This document shows positions 44,804 to 54,990 of a stretch of 64,000 bases of DNA, piece by piece. Source of the stretch: Algoriphagus sediminis (GTDB lineage Bacteria > Bacteroidota > Bacteroidia > Cytophagales > Cyclobacteriaceae). The stretch lies in contig NZ_JAUEPH010000002.1 of assembly GCF_030403435.1 (NCBI RefSeq), positions 1 through 64,000 on the forward strand, read 5' to 3'. A program made the position numbers and the translations under genes. Positions within the stretch are counted from its first letter, which is position 1. Every line of letters starts with the position of its first letter. The notes beneath the pieces were generated by a model. That model was not told the DNA's origin and did not search any database. It saw only the letters and a list, made by a program, of their open reading frames with translations.

Positions 44804-46390
44804 TTAACTTCCTTGTCCTACTTGAAGTTTTTCCATGACTTGCTCAAGGGAGAAGCTTGCAGCTTTTTGCCTTGGAGGATATTCTTGGAAGGTCTGTAGA
44901 AACTTCCCGACATATTCTTGAGCAGGAACCAACAAATAAACTCGATCAATTAACCAGTCATAATAGGTGTTTGAGGTCAACTGAGCTCTTTCATAAGGGT
45001 CTCTCCGTAGATTAAATATCAAAGGCACCCTTAACTCGGTAAAAGGATTCGCCCAAGCCTCTAGAGTAGTATAAACCTTTTGTTCAAGAAAAATCATTTT
45101 CCAGTCATTATATCTCAATGCTGACAGGTCTCCATCATCTGTGAAATAGAATATTTCATTTCTGGCACTCGGAACATTCTGTGGATCTTTGAAATGTTCT
45201 AACTGGTTATAACCATCTAAGTGGATTTTGTAATATCTTCCTAGGGCTGAAGAAGTGTAACCATCAAGTAGATCTTCTTTTACATCATCTTTTCCGGCTA
45301 TTGCCGCCAAAGTTGGAAGCCAATCCATATGGTGGACAATTCCATTACTGACAGATCCCGCTGGAATTACACCTGGAAATCTTACCATAGCTGGAACTCT
45401 CCAGCCACCTTCCCAGTTGGTATTTTTCTCGCCTCGGAAAGGAGTCATAGCAGCATCTGGCCAAGTATTCATATGAGGACCATTGTCAGTACTATAAAAT
45501 ACCAAGGTATTATCTGCAATACCCAATTCATCAAGCACATCTAGAAATTGTCCAATATGCATGTCGTGCTCTACCATTCCATCAGCATACTCATCCTGAC
45601 CTGAAATTCCTCTTAGCTCTTCTTTTACGTGAGTTCGGAAGTGCATCCTGGTACCGGACCACCAAACAAACCAAGGCACTCCTGCGTCCTCCTGTCTTCT
45701 AATAAAGTCTATAGCTGCAGCCACGGTTTCGTCATCCACCGTTTCCATTCTTTTCTTAGTCAATGGTCCCGTATCTTCGATAGAGCCATCTGCGGACGAT
45801 TTGATTACTCCTCTTGGTCCATAATTTTCTCGAAAGGTTTTGCCATTTGGCATCACCATATCCCCAGGATAATCTTCATTCTCAGGCTCCTCTTCTGCAT
45901 TCAGGTGATAGAGGTTTCCAAGGAATTCATCAAAACCATGATTGGTAGGGAGCATTTCATCCTTGTCTCCCAAGTGATTTTTTCCAAATTGGCCAGTGGC
46001 ATAACCCAGATCCTTCATAAACACAGCAATAGTTGGATCTTCAACCTGCATTCCGAGTTCAGCACCTGGCAATCCCACTTTGGAAAGGCCTGTTCTGAAT
46101 ACACTTTGGCCCATGATAAAACTGGATCTTCCTGCAGTACAGCTCTGCTCGCCGTAATAATCCGTAAAAATCAAGCCTTCATTCGCAATTCTGTCAATGT
46201 TAGGGGTTTGATAACCCATGATACCACGGGTATAAGCAGAGATGTTGCTTTGTCCCACATCGTCTCCCCATATTACCAGAATATTGGGTTTCTCTTGAGC
46301 AGAGGCCTCTATGGATAGTAAACCAAGCATGACCCCGCAGAACGTTATCAGTCCTAAATGAACTGATGTCATTTTGAAAATTTTTTTCAT
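44804..46390 (-). CDS. Arylsulfatase (S1 family), exported
   Basis: A 528-residue sulfatase with a signal peptide (to about residue 31, EASAQ). Metal site ILVIWGDDVGQSN, the formylglycine motif C84-T-A-G-R (CxAxR, a frequent variant of CxPxR) after DYYGEQS, GKNHLGDKDEMLPTNHGF, and STDNGPHMNTWPD in the second metal region. The enzyme needs an anaerobic or FGE-type maturase encoded elsewhere. It lies next to an AraC-type regulator on the same strand, hinting at use of sulfated polysaccharides or other sulfate esters; no SusCD pair is nearby. Confidence 0.92.
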   Translation of the reverse strand: MKKIFKMTSVHLGLITFCGVMLGLLSIEASAQEKPNILVIWGDDVGQSNISAYTRGIMGYQTPNIDRIANEGLIFTDYYGEQSCTAGRSSFIMGQSVFRTGLSKVGLPGAELGMQVEDPTIAVFMKDLGYATGQFGKNHLGDKDEMLPTNHGFDEFLGNLYHLNAEEEPENEDYPGDMVMPNGKTFRENYGPRGVIKSSADGSIEDTGPLTKKRMETVDDETVAAAIDFIRRQEDAGVPWFVWWSGTRMHFRTHVKEELRGISGQDEYADGMVEHDMHIGQFLDVLDELGIADNTLVFYSTDNGPHMNTWPDAAMTPFRGEKNTNWEGGWRVPAMVRFPGVIPAGSVSNGIVHHMDWLPTLAAIAGKDDVKEDLLDGYTSSALGRYYKIHLDGYNQLEHFKDPQNVPSARNEIFYFTDDGDLSALRYNDWKMIFLEQKVYTTLEAWANPFTELRVPLIFNLRRDPYERAQLTSNTYYDWLIDRVYLLVPAQEYVGKFLQTFQEYPPRQKAASFSLEQVMEKLQVGQGS

Positions 46391-46565
46391 TAAAAATAGA
46401 TTTTGAATTAAATAACGACTCGTGATACGCTATTGAAAATGTTTATGATTGAAATTAATAAAATCAAATAAAAGTAGGTAAAAATTTATCATCAATGCCT
46501 TGGGATAATTTGTTGCTGCCAAGATTCGAAGGATTTTGGCCTGAATTCTTATCAAATTTACTGCT

Positions 46566-47729
46566 TTAGGCTGTAGTTGATTTTGAGCGAAGATAGGAAG
46601 AAGGAGTTTTTCCAGTCACTTTTTTGAATGCAGAGGAAAAAGAATTTCGATTTTTAAAGCCACTTCGGTTACCGATTGCTTCTAAGGTATAACTGCTGGA
46701 CTCTTTTGAATTCAATAAATCTAAGGCATATTCAATTCGCTTCTTATTGATGAAATCTGTGAATTTCATCTCTAGATTTTGATTAAGGTATGAGGTCAAA
46801 ACATAATAAGGAAACCCTGTATCCTTAGCTAAATCCTGGGCAGTGTATCCTTGAATCAAATGTACTTGGTCTAAGTCTATTTTTCTCATTAGAGCCTTTT
46901 CTATTTCCTGAACCTTTTCTCTATCAAGTAGATCTTTGGGAGAAGCATCTTTTTTCTGCACTATCAAGGAGTTATCCATCTGATCGGAAATACCATATAG
47001 AATGGAAGGGAAGAATAATAAGTAAACGGCAGAGACTAAAAGAAGAATGGCTGCAGAAAAGTGAATTAACCTGAAAATAGTTGTGGAATCTGAAACGAGA
47101 AAAGTAAAATAAAATGGTACGAAGAGTAGAGTCAGCAGGGCTAAATATCCTTGGATCCAGGTCCTTAGAGGTTTTTGGTTAGGCTTGAACTCTGAGATTT
47201 TTAGGAATTTCCTAAAGGTTAATGCACTGAATACCCAATATATATTAAGCAGTATGGTTCTGAAAGGTGTGTAAAAAGAAGCTGGGAAAACTCGGCTCTG
47301 GCTGAACTCTACAAAAATTGTAGGATCCATAATCTCTGCGTTTATCAAATCAATTTTCCCTGCGGCTGAAAGAACAAAAATTGGTAAATAGTCTATGAAA
47401 AAGAGAAAGGCTGCGAGAAAGTGAAGAAGCTGCCATGCTTTGAACTTTCCAGGGAATAGGGTGTGTCTGAAATATAAATAAGGCAGGGGGGCATAAATGA
47501 GCCCAAAAAGATTCCCAGTTCTATACCAGTTAGGGAAATAAGGCATCAACTTAGAATCAATTAGGAAAACTATGAAAATCGCCAGAGATAGAAATATGAA
47601 GGAGGCTCCTAAAAGAGCATTTGGTTTTCCTTTTTTTACCCCATAAGTTAATGTAACTAAACCCACAATAAGTCCCACAATTACCGAAATAAGGTAAGTG
47701 ACATTGATCAGGGTTAGATTTAAACTCAT
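46566..47729 (-). CDS. AraC-family regulator with N-terminal membrane domain
   Basis: A 387-residue protein with seven or eight membrane helices (1 to about 250) and a C-terminal AraC-type double helix-turn-helix (about 285-385: AQDLAKDTGFPYYVLTSYLNQ, then SYTLEAIGNRSGFKNRNSFSSAFKKVTGKTPSSYLR). This architecture is common in Bacteroidetes and lets a membrane sensor act directly on DNA. The nearest possible targets are the sulfatase just downstream and the divergent DUF1080 gene. Confidence 0.9.
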   Translation of the reverse strand: MSLNLTLINVTYLISVIVGLIVGLVTLTYGVKKGKPNALLGASFIFLSLAIFIVFLIDSKLMPYFPNWYRTGNLFGLIYAPLPYLYFRHTLFPGKFKAWQLLHFLAAFLFFIDYLPIFVLSAAGKIDLINAEIMDPTIFVEFSQSRVFPASFYTPFRTILLNIYWVFSALTFRKFLKISEFKPNQKPLRTWIQGYLALLTLLFVPFYFTFLVSDSTTIFRLIHFSAAILLLVSAVYLLFFPSILYGISDQMDNSLIVQKKDASPKDLLDREKVQEIEKALMRKIDLDQVHLIQGYTAQDLAKDTGFPYYVLTSYLNQNLEMKFTDFINKKRIEYALDLLNSKESSSYTLEAIGNRSGFKNRNSFSSAFKKVTGKTPSSYLRSKSTTA

Positions 47730-47879
47730 TAATTCACTTAGTTATTTGATTTGTCAAAGTAACGGGTTTTTAGAGATATTTGGACATGAAAAATACCTTT
47801 TCAAATTCACTTAAAACCCGGCTGATTTTGACTTAATCTCATTGTAAGTAATTTCCCAGCAATTTTTATATCTTCAGGA

Positions 47880-48662
47880 GTGACTTATTTCCATCTCTTA
47901 ATCATCTCAATTTTTATCCTTTTTACAGGCTTTTTCAATGTTGAAATGGATAGGAATGAAAATTGGATTTCCATTTTCAACGGAGAAAATTTGGATGGTT
48001 GGGTACCAAAACTCTTTCATCACGAAGTGGGAGATAATTACCAAAACACCTTTCGTGTCATTGATGGGACCATCGCGGTGGATTATTCCGATTATGATGA
48101 ATTTGGGACTCGCTATGGCCATCTGTTTTATAAGAAGCCATTTTCATCCTTTCATCTAAAATGGGAATATCGCTTCACGGATCAATGGCTTAAAGATGCA
48201 CCTGATTACACATATAGAAACTCTGGAGTGATGTTTCATTCCCAGGCCCCTGAAACCATCCTCAAGGAACAGGATTGGCCTATATCAGTCGAATATCAAA
48301 TGCTTGCTGAGGAGAATGAAGGAGAAAACCGACCCACCGGAAACATGTGTTCACCGGGGACGGATATTAAGCTGAATGGAAAAATCGATCCACGGCACTG
48401 CATAAATTCATCTTCAGAAACCTTTAAATGGAATGAATGGGTCAAGGCTGAGCTAATTGTTTATGCAGATTCAATTGTTCATCACCTCGTGAATGGAGAC
48501 ACTGTGCTCACTTACACCTCCCCGCAAATAGGCGGAGGAGTGGCCAATGGATTTGATCCAAAAGTCAAAATTGATGGGAAACCATTAACCTCCGGGTACA
48601 TCGGCCTTCAAAGCGAAGGTCAAGGAGTGATCTTCAAGGACCTTATGATTCGTGAGTTATAA
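47880..48662 (+). CDS. DUF1080 protein (3-keto-disaccharide hydrolase family), exported
   Basis: A 260-residue protein with a hydrophobic N terminus (GTG start; LLIISIFILFTGFF) and one DUF1080 domain: WISIFNGENLDGWVPK, the HLKWEYRFTDQWL strand, NSGVMFHSQAPE, SVEYQMLAEENEG, CINSSSETFKWNEWVKAELIVYAD and SGYIGLQSEGQGVIFKDL. The fold is a concanavalin-like jelly roll; members include 3-keto-glycoside hydrolases. An ATG at 47946 would remove the signal region, so the GTG is preferred. It is divergent from the AraC regulator. Confidence 0.87.
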   Translation: MTYFHLLIISIFILFTGFFNVEMDRNENWISIFNGENLDGWVPKLFHHEVGDNYQNTFRVIDGTIAVDYSDYDEFGTRYGHLFYKKPFSSFHLKWEYRFTDQWLKDAPDYTYRNSGVMFHSQAPETILKEQDWPISVEYQMLAEENEGENRPTGNMCSPGTDIKLNGKIDPRHCINSSSETFKWNEWVKAELIVYADSIVHHLVNGDTVLTYTSPQIGGGVANGFDPKVKIDGKPLTSGYIGLQSEGQGVIFKDLMIREL

Positions 48663-48727
48663 GGGGCTTTCAATTGCTTAAAAGATTGGGTGCTCAGAAC
48701 TCATTGAGCCCCATATTCAAATCATTC

Positions 48728-48776
48728 TCGACTCCGCTCGAATCGACAACTTTGCTATGACCTTGAGCGGAGTCGA
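48728..48776. repeat. REP-like inverted repeat
   Basis: TCGACTCCGCTC (48728-48739) and its complement GAGCGGAGTCGA (48765-48776) surround a 25-base spacer between converging genes. The GACTCCGCTC core is of the kind seen as dispersed intergenic repeats in many genomes. It is GC-richer than its surroundings and has no T tract. Confidence 0.6.
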
Positions 48777-48838
48777 AAGGTGTTTGATCTCACTTCTATT
48801 TACGCCTCTCCAATCGAATTTTAGGGCCAAGACGATTT

Positions 48839-51469
48839 TCAGCCTAGCTTGGCTAAGCTCTCCTCTAATGCTTTGATTTTTGCTTCCGCATCGGCCTGCT
48901 TTTTCTTTTCGTTGGCCACCACTTGCTCTGGTGCCCCTGAAACGAAGCGCTCATTGCTGAGCTTTTTCAGTACGGAATTAAGGAACCCACGTGTATAATC
49001 CAGCTCTTTCTGAATATTCGCCTTTTCCTCTTCCACATTGATGGAATCGCCCATCGGCACAAAGCATTCATCAGATTTGACCACGAAGCTCATGGCATTT
49101 TCAACTGAATCTCCGAAGCTAAGTGAGCTCAGATTTCCGAGTTTATTAAGTACACTCTCAAATCTACTGTAAAGCTTCTCATCCTTAGCCTTGATGGTTA
49201 GGTCTAAAGCTTCCTTGGGTGACATCCCTTTTGATGCTCTTAAATTTCTCACCTGGGAAATCACTTCAAATACCTGGGCAGCTTCTTTAATGATTGCCTC
49301 ATCAAAATCTCTTTGGACTGGCCATTCGGCCAAAATCAGGGATTCTTCAACTGATCTTTCTTTGATTTGGTGCCAAAGCTCTTCCGAGATAAATGGCATA
49401 AACGGGTGTAAGAGCCTCAGAACATCTTCAAATAGCTCAAGAGTTTTGTCGTGAGTGGTTTGATCAATAGGATGCTGATATTCTGGCTTAATCATCTCTA
49501 GGTACCAGGAACAGAAATCACCCCAAACCAATTTATAGGTGACCATCAAGGCATCAGAAATCCTGAACTTCTCGAAGTGATCATTTATCTCTGCCAAAGC
49601 CTGATTGAAGCGGTTTTCAAACCAATGAATTGATGAAGAATTGGCCGCACCGTCCAAATTGGAATCAACTTCCCAGCCTTTCACCAATCTGAAGGCGTTC
49701 CAGATTTTGTTGGCAAAATTTCTTCCTTGTTCCACGAGCTTGTCATCATATGGAAGATCGTTTCCGGCAGGGGAGGAGAAAAGCATACCTGTTCTGACTC
49801 CATCTGCACCATATTGGGCGATGAGTTCCAAAGGATCTGGAGAATTCCCTAGACTTTTTGACATCTTTCTCCCCAGCTTATCTCTTACGATACCGGTGAG
49901 GTATACATTTTTGAATGGTTTTTCGCCCATGTATTCATATCCGGCAACGATCATTCTGGCCACCCAGAAAAATAGAATTTCCGGGGCAGTCACCAGATCA
50001 TTGGTAGGATAATAGTACTTCAGCTCTTCATTCGGTTTGCCTGTGGCAAAAACTTCTGGGTCGAATACGGAGATAGGCCAAAGCCAAGAGCTAAACCAGG
50101 TGTCCAATACGTCTTCATCTTGAGTTAAGTCATCTAAAGTCAAAGTGGAGTCTAGTTCCTGAGCCTTCTTTAGAGCCTCTTCTTTTGATTTTGCCACCAC
50201 AAACTCACCATTTGGAAGATGATAGGCCGGAATTTGATGTCCCCACCAAAGCTGCCTGGAAATACACCAATCACGAACGTTTTCCATCCAAACTCTATAC
50301 ATGTTTTTGAACTTGGGTGGATGAAGCTGGATGACATCCTCCATCACAGAGCTGAAGGCTGGCTTGGTGATTTCATCCATTTTCAGAAACCACTGTAGTG
50401 AAAGCTTTGGCTCGATCACTGCATCAGTCCGCTCTGAGTGGCCGACATTTGAGGTGTAATCTTCGATCTTTTCAAGTTGATCCACTTCCTTCAGTTTTTT
50501 CGCAATCATTTTGCGGGCAACAAAGCGATCCTCTCCAACCAGAATTTGAGCCTTTTCATTAAGTGTACCATCGTCATTGAGAATGTCAATTACCTCCAGT
50601 TTGTGCTTGATGCCTAGCTCATAGTCATTGATGTCGTGAGCTGGGGTGACCTTTAGACATCCGGTCCCAAACTCTATATCTACATACTCATCTTCTATGA
50701 TCGGAATGCTTCGATTAATCAAAGGGACTAGGGCCTTTTTACCCTTGAGGTGGCTAAACCTGGGATCATTTGGGTTGATGCAAATGGCCACATCTGCCAT
50801 AATCGTCTCAGGCCTAGTGGTGGCTATAGTCAAATGCTCATTTTCTGACCCTTCAATTTTATAGTGGATATAATAAAGCTTCGAGGCTACTTCTTTTGTG
50901 ATTACCTCATCATCTGACAGGGCTGTTTTTCCTTGCGGATCCCAATTTACCATTCGGATACCACGATAGATTTTCCCCTTTTCATACAGATCAACAAAAA
51001 CATCGATGACAGCTTTGCTCAGCCCTGGATCCATAGTAAATGCTGTGCGATCCCAGTCACAGGAAGCTCCAAGCTTTTTAAGCTGTTCGAGGATAATTCC
51101 TCCATATTTTTCTTTCCATTCCCAAGCGTGATTTAAAAACTCTTCCCTAGTCAGAGATTTCTTATCAATTCCTTGATCCTTCAGCATGTTCACCACTTTT
51201 GCCTCTGTGGCAATAGAGGCATGATCCGTACCAGGAACCCAGCAGGCATTCTTTCCCTGCATTCTTGCTCTTCGAATCAGAACATCCTGAATGGTATTAT
51301 TTAACATATGTCCCATATGCAAGACGCCAGTCACATTGGGTGGAGGAATGACTATGGTATATGGCTCTTTTTCAGGATCGACTTTAGAGGAAAAAAGTTT
51401 GTTTTCCAACCAGTAGGAATACCATTTAGCTTCGGTGTCTTTTGGGTCGTATTTGCTTGCTAGAGACAT
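48839..51469 (-). CDS. valS: Valyl-tRNA synthetase
   Basis: A class I synthetase charging tRNA-Val; 876 residues, typical size. Signature [15 protein letters not shown] (HIGH motif, about 40-55), the editing domain with [17 protein letters not shown], the second motif [16 protein letters not shown] (KMSKS), an anticodon-binding helical domain and a C-terminal coiled coil with [14 protein letters not shown]. Starts at [20 protein letters not shown], the conserved N terminus. Confidence 0.97.
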   Translation of the reverse strand: MSLASKYDPKDTEAKWYSYWLENKLFSSKVDPEKEPYTIVIPPPNVTGVLHMGHMLNNTIQDVLIRRARMQGKNACWVPGTDHASIATEAKVVNMLKDQGIDKKSLTREEFLNHAWEWKEKYGGIILEQLKKLGASCDWDRTAFTMDPGLSKAVIDVFVDLYEKGKIYRGIRMVNWDPQGKTALSDDEVITKEVASKLYYIHYKIEGSENEHLTIATTRPETIMADVAICINPNDPRFSHLKGKKALVPLINRSIPIIEDEYVDIEFGTGCLKVTPAHDINDYELGIKHKLEVIDILNDDGTLNEKAQILVGEDRFVARKMIAKKLKEVDQLEKIEDYTSNVGHSERTDAVIEPKLSLQWFLKMDEITKPAFSSVMEDVIQLHPPKFKNMYRVWMENVRDWCISRQLWWGHQIPAYHLPNGEFVVAKSKEEALKKAQELDSTLTLDDLTQDEDVLDTWFSSWLWPISVFDPEVFATGKPNEELKYYYPTNDLVTAPEILFFWVARMIVAGYEYMGEKPFKNVYLTGIVRDKLGRKMSKSLGNSPDPLELIAQYGADGVRTGMLFSSPAGNDLPYDDKLVEQGRNFANKIWNAFRLVKGWEVDSNLDGAANSSSIHWFENRFNQALAEINDHFEKFRISDALMVTYKLVWGDFCSWYLEMIKPEYQHPIDQTTHDKTLELFEDVLRLLHPFMPFISEELWHQIKERSVEESLILAEWPVQRDFDEAIIKEAAQVFEVISQVRNLRASKGMSPKEALDLTIKAKDEKLYSRFESVLNKLGNLSSLSFGDSVENAMSFVVKSDECFVPMGDSINVEEEKANIQKELDYTRGFLNSVLKKLSNERFVSGAPEQVVANEKKKQADAEAKIKALEESLAKLG

Positions 51470-51551
51470 GCTGATGATTTTGGAATTAGCAGGTAAAATT
51501 AGGGGTTTTTGCTGATTTTGGATGGCTTATTACCCTAAATTCCTTCTCATA

Positions 51552-51575
51552 AAAAAGAGGGCCTCAGCCCTCTTA
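51552..51575 (-). terminator. Terminator of the CocE-type hydrolase gene
   Basis: AAGAGGGC (51556-51563), loop CTCA and GCCCTCTT (51568-51575). Read on the minus strand it is followed by a T tract, just downstream of the stop at 51589. Confidence 0.85.
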
Positions 51576-51588
51576 AATTTATTTTTGT

Positions 51589-53472
51589 TTAATTCTTAAT
51601 GATGGGTAGAACGATCCTGCTCAAATAATTCTTTCCATGATGAATAGAATTTGTGGCCACCAAGGCTTCAGTCTCATCATATATATTTCCTCCCGTATTA
51701 AGGTTTCTATCAAACCTTGGGAAGTTAGAGCTACTGACTTCAATCCGGATTCTATGTCCTTTCTTGAAGAAGTTTGAGGTACTCATAGGAGTCATTTTAA
51801 CTTCATACACTTCTCCTTCTTCCATCCATACTTCTTTATCATAACCTTCCCGATATCGTACTCTTTGGATCGTTTCATCCAGGTTATAAGCTTTGCCGTC
51901 AGGATGAACATCGATAAGCTTAATAGTCACATCGGTATCTTTCACGTCTGAAGAGAGGTAAAGATAGCTTTCAATAAACCCAGATACTTCTATACCCTCT
52001 TCAAGGGGATCCGAGGTATAGACTAAAATATCATTTCTCATTTCCATTTGGCTTTGATCGAATGACCCACCAACTACCGCATTTCCTGTGCAGCAGACAT
52101 TACCACCATAGGATTCCACCGGATTCATTGGATCATATTTGAAGGTATCCGGTGTATCTTTCGTGGGTTTTTCAGGGGATAAAACTCCATCTCCTAGTCT
52201 GGTATTGGCATTTCCTTCAGAATGTAAATACATAGGAGTCATTTCAGCCTCTGCCGGTGGCCAAACATCAGAGCTTTGCCATTCATTCGAACCCATGGTG
52301 TAATATTGAACCCTGGGAAGTTCTTCCACTGTATCGCTGCTTTGATCCTTGAGCCACTTATCAAACCAGGCAGTGATCATCTCATCGTAATTCAGCCTGG
52401 CATCACCAACACTCAGATCGCCAATCATTGTATTTTCAGTTGCACGAGTGTACGAGCAATGCAAAACAGGGGCTATTACCAAATACTGATTATCCCTAGC
52501 CAATTGCGAAACGGCATTCTCTCTCACATGATTGAAAAGTGCAATATTTGGTCCCGATGATACGTCAAACCAGGAAACGAACCAGAAACTTGGCTTGTCA
52601 AACGGCATGTCATCATGATACAATCCACCTTCATACCATTTTGGATCATTTGGTTTTCGGGTGATCATTTCTTCATAGATTCCTTTTGGCCCTTTTACAT
52701 TTCGGATTATATCCTGTATGGGAAGATGGCTCAAAGCTGATTTGGAATCGATTCGGGGATACTCCGGAGACATATCATAAAATCGTTGAATTCTTAAAAG
52801 GTCTTCTTGCTCTATTCCTTCTGGAAGACGAGGCCTCATTGGATCATGCTGAACGCTGTAAAGCCAATTTGTGAAAAGCATCTGTCCAGCACCCCCACGA
52901 TACCAGTTTCCTTGTTCATAAAAATCACCAATTCGACCGACTCCTGCGCCGAAGCCTTGGGGAACCAAAGCTGCAAGACCAGGGTGATCTAAAGACGCAA
53001 CTGCCATTTGCCACTCTGCTGTGGAGCTACAGCCCAAAGTACCAACTTTCCCGTTTGACCAGGGCTGATTAGTCATCCAATCGATAGCATCGTAACCATC
53101 AGTCAGTGGTACTCCCAAAATATCCCATTCACCCTCGGAAAAATATCTACCTCTTTCATTTTGAACTACATAAGCATAGCCTTTTTTGACCCAATCCAGG
53201 GCCGATCGTAAGGTTCTCGTATTCATTTCGCCATTGCCCCAGGTGTTGAAGTTGTAAGGTGTTCTACTAAAAACGATCGGGTATTTTCCTTCCTCTTTTG
53301 GACGATAAATATCTGTTGCTAATCGTACACCATCGCGCATGGGCATCATGACCTTTTGGTCCACGATAGCTATCTCCTCAAGCTGGTCGATGAGAGATTT
53401 TTCCTGCGCAGAAAGGCTGAGGCTAAGCAGGAAGATTGAAAAGAAAAGAAAAGCTTTAATATTTGATTTCAT
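51589..53472 (-). CDS. CocE/NonD-type alpha/beta hydrolase (X-Pro dipeptidyl-peptidase-like), exported
   Basis: A 627-residue exported hydrolase. I use the ATG at 53472 because it begins the signal peptide ([23 protein letters not shown]); a start 15 codons upstream would bury it. The catalytic domain starts at [16 protein letters not shown] and contains the nucleophile motif [14 protein letters not shown]; the C-terminal jelly-roll (about 380-620) begins around [15 protein letters not shown]. Family members cleave X-Pro peptides, cocaine or beta-lactam esters; the substrate here is not known. Alone in its transcript. Confidence 0.9.
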   Translation of the reverse strand: MKSNIKAFLFFSIFLLSLSLSAQEKSLIDQLEEIAIVDQKVMMPMRDGVRLATDIYRPKEEGKYPIVFSRTPYNFNTWGNGEMNTRTLRSALDWVKKGYAYVVQNERGRYFSEGEWDILGVPLTDGYDAIDWMTNQPWSNGKVGTLGCSSTAEWQMAVASLDHPGLAALVPQGFGAGVGRIGDFYEQGNWYRGGAGQMLFTNWLYSVQHDPMRPRLPEGIEQEDLLRIQRFYDMSPEYPRIDSKSALSHLPIQDIIRNVKGPKGIYEEMITRKPNDPKWYEGGLYHDDMPFDKPSFWFVSWFDVSSGPNIALFNHVRENAVSQLARDNQYLVIAPVLHCSYTRATENTMIGDLSVGDARLNYDEMITAWFDKWLKDQSSDTVEELPRVQYYTMGSNEWQSSDVWPPAEAEMTPMYLHSEGNANTRLGDGVLSPEKPTKDTPDTFKYDPMNPVESYGGNVCCTGNAVVGGSFDQSQMEMRNDILVYTSDPLEEGIEVSGFIESYLYLSSDVKDTDVTIKLIDVHPDGKAYNLDETIQRVRYREGYDKEVWMEEGEVYEVKMTPMSTSNFFKKGHRIRIEVSSSNFPRFDRNLNTGGNIYDETEALVATNSIHHGKNYLSRIVLPIIKN

Positions 53473-53613
53473 AGATAAGGGAATAGTTGAAATCGAATAT
53501 AATGATTCTCCATCCAATTTTTCATGAGATTTTCACCCTTGTTAAAAGCTAATTAGAAAAGGTTCATATTTCGTTGCTTACAAAATCATTTTTTGATCAG
53601 TTTGATTAATCCT

Positions 53614-53642
53614 TTTGAAATCATTTTGAAGTTCTAAATTTG
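53614..53642 (+). promoter_or_regulatory. Promoter of the fumarylacetoacetase gene
   Basis: TTTG (53614-53617), 17 bases and TAAATTTG (53635-53642) match the Bacteroidetes -33/-7 consensus. The ATG follows at 53666. Confidence 0.65.
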
Positions 53643-53665
53643 CCCTTCCTTAAGAACAAAAACTT

Positions 53666-54934
53666 ATGAGCGAAACGCCAACTACTAAACTTGAAACCTG
53701 GGTCGAGGTACCCAAAAACTCGGATTTTTCTATCTACAATTTGCCTTTCGGGATCTTTAAAAATAAGCGGCTTTCACCAAGGATCGGCATAGCTATCGGA
53801 GTCAAAATTGTTGATTTAAGTGTGCTTGAGGAAGCTGGGTTCTTTTCTGATATGTTTTTGCCGGAGGGAATTTTCCAGAAGGAAACATTAAATGATTTTA
53901 TTGCTCTTGGCAAGCCCAAAACAAGAAAAGTAAGGGAGCGGGTACAGGAATTGCTTTTGGCTGACAATGAAGAATTGCGGGATCATTCCATTCGTGGAAA
54001 GGTCATGGTAAACCGGAAGGAAGCCGAGATGCTAATGCCTGTAAAAGTAGGAGACTATACAGATTTTTACAGTAGCATAGAGCATGCGACCAATGTAGGG
54101 AAAATGTTCCGGGATCCTGAAAATGCCCTACTACCCAATTGGAGGCATATTCCTGTAGGCTATCATGGAAGAGCCTCTTCCATTATTCCATCAGGCACTC
54201 CTATATTCAGGCCAAAAGGCCAGTTCAAAGATCCCAATATGGAACTTCCTCAGTTCGGGCCAAGTCGTAGGTTAGACTTCGAATTAGAAATGGCTTTTAT
54301 TACTGGGAAAGAGACCAAGATGGGAGATTCTATCTCTACGAAAGATGCTGAGGAGTACATTTTCGGCTTTGTTCTCTTTAATGATTGGTCCGCCCGGGAC
54401 ATCCAGGCATGGGAATATGTTCCTCTTGGACCTTTCTTGGGAAAGAGTTTTGCATCATCTATTTCTCCATGGGTGGTAACCACCGAAGCTTTGGAACCTT
54501 TCAAAGTCAAAGGCCCTGAGCAAACGCCTGAGGTACTTGACTACTTAAAATTCGAAGGAGAAGGGAATTACGATCTAAACTTGGAAGTTTATATTGCGCC
54601 CGATGATAAAGGGCCTTCCAAAGTGTGTCAATCGAACTTCAAGTTTATGTATTGGTCCGTAGCCCAACAGCTAGCCCATCATACGGTAAATGGATGCAAC
54701 ATTAATGTAGGAGATATGATGGCTTCAGGGACTATTTCCGGAGCTACTGAGGATTCTTATGGATCTATGTTGGAACTTGCCTGGAAAGGAACCAAACCGA
54801 TTAAGCTTGAAACGGGAGAGGAGAGGAAATTCATCGAAGATGGCGATACTGTGATCATGAAAGGATTTGCGGAGAAAGATGAAATGAGAGTAGGTTTTGG
54901 AGAGGTGAGTTCAAAGGTTCTTCCGACGAAATAG
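53666..54934 (+). CDS. fahA: Fumarylacetoacetase
   Basis: The last enzyme of tyrosine breakdown, hydrolysing fumarylacetoacetate to fumarate and acetoacetate. The 422 residues match the bacterial/eukaryotic FAH length: an N-terminal SH3-like domain, then the catalytic domain with DYTDFYSSIEHATNVG, PVGYHGRASSI, LDFELEMAFITG (metal Glu), FGFVLFNDWSARDIQAWEYVPLGPFLGKSF (metal Asp) and NVGDMMASGTISG. No other tyrosine-pathway gene is adjacent. Confidence 0.95.
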   Translation: MSETPTTKLETWVEVPKNSDFSIYNLPFGIFKNKRLSPRIGIAIGVKIVDLSVLEEAGFFSDMFLPEGIFQKETLNDFIALGKPKTRKVRERVQELLLADNEELRDHSIRGKVMVNRKEAEMLMPVKVGDYTDFYSSIEHATNVGKMFRDPENALLPNWRHIPVGYHGRASSIIPSGTPIFRPKGQFKDPNMELPQFGPSRRLDFELEMAFITGKETKMGDSISTKDAEEYIFGFVLFNDWSARDIQAWEYVPLGPFLGKSFASSISPWVVTTEALEPFKVKGPEQTPEVLDYLKFEGEGNYDLNLEVYIAPDDKGPSKVCQSNFKFMYWSVAQQLAHHTVNGCNINVGDMMASGTISGATEDSYGSMLELAWKGTKPIKLETGEERKFIEDGDTVIMKGFAEKDEMRVGFGEVSSKVLPTK

Positions 54935-54959
54935 TATTTGCTTCAGTCGAAAATCTTAG

Positions 54960-54990
54960 CCCTGCGGTTTCCTTACTGCAGGGTTTTATT
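54960..54990 (+). terminator. Probable terminator of the fumarylacetoacetase gene
   Basis: CCCTGC (54960-54965) and GCAGGG (54978-54983) pair around a 12-base loop and are followed by TTTTATT. The run reaches into the stop region of the converging gene at 54986. Confidence 0.65.

Noticed and set aside
45629-46318. Plus-strand frame of 229 residues inside the sulfatase gene
   Set aside because: Fully antisense to a sulfatase with all catalytic motifs; composition is that of a mirrored reading frame.
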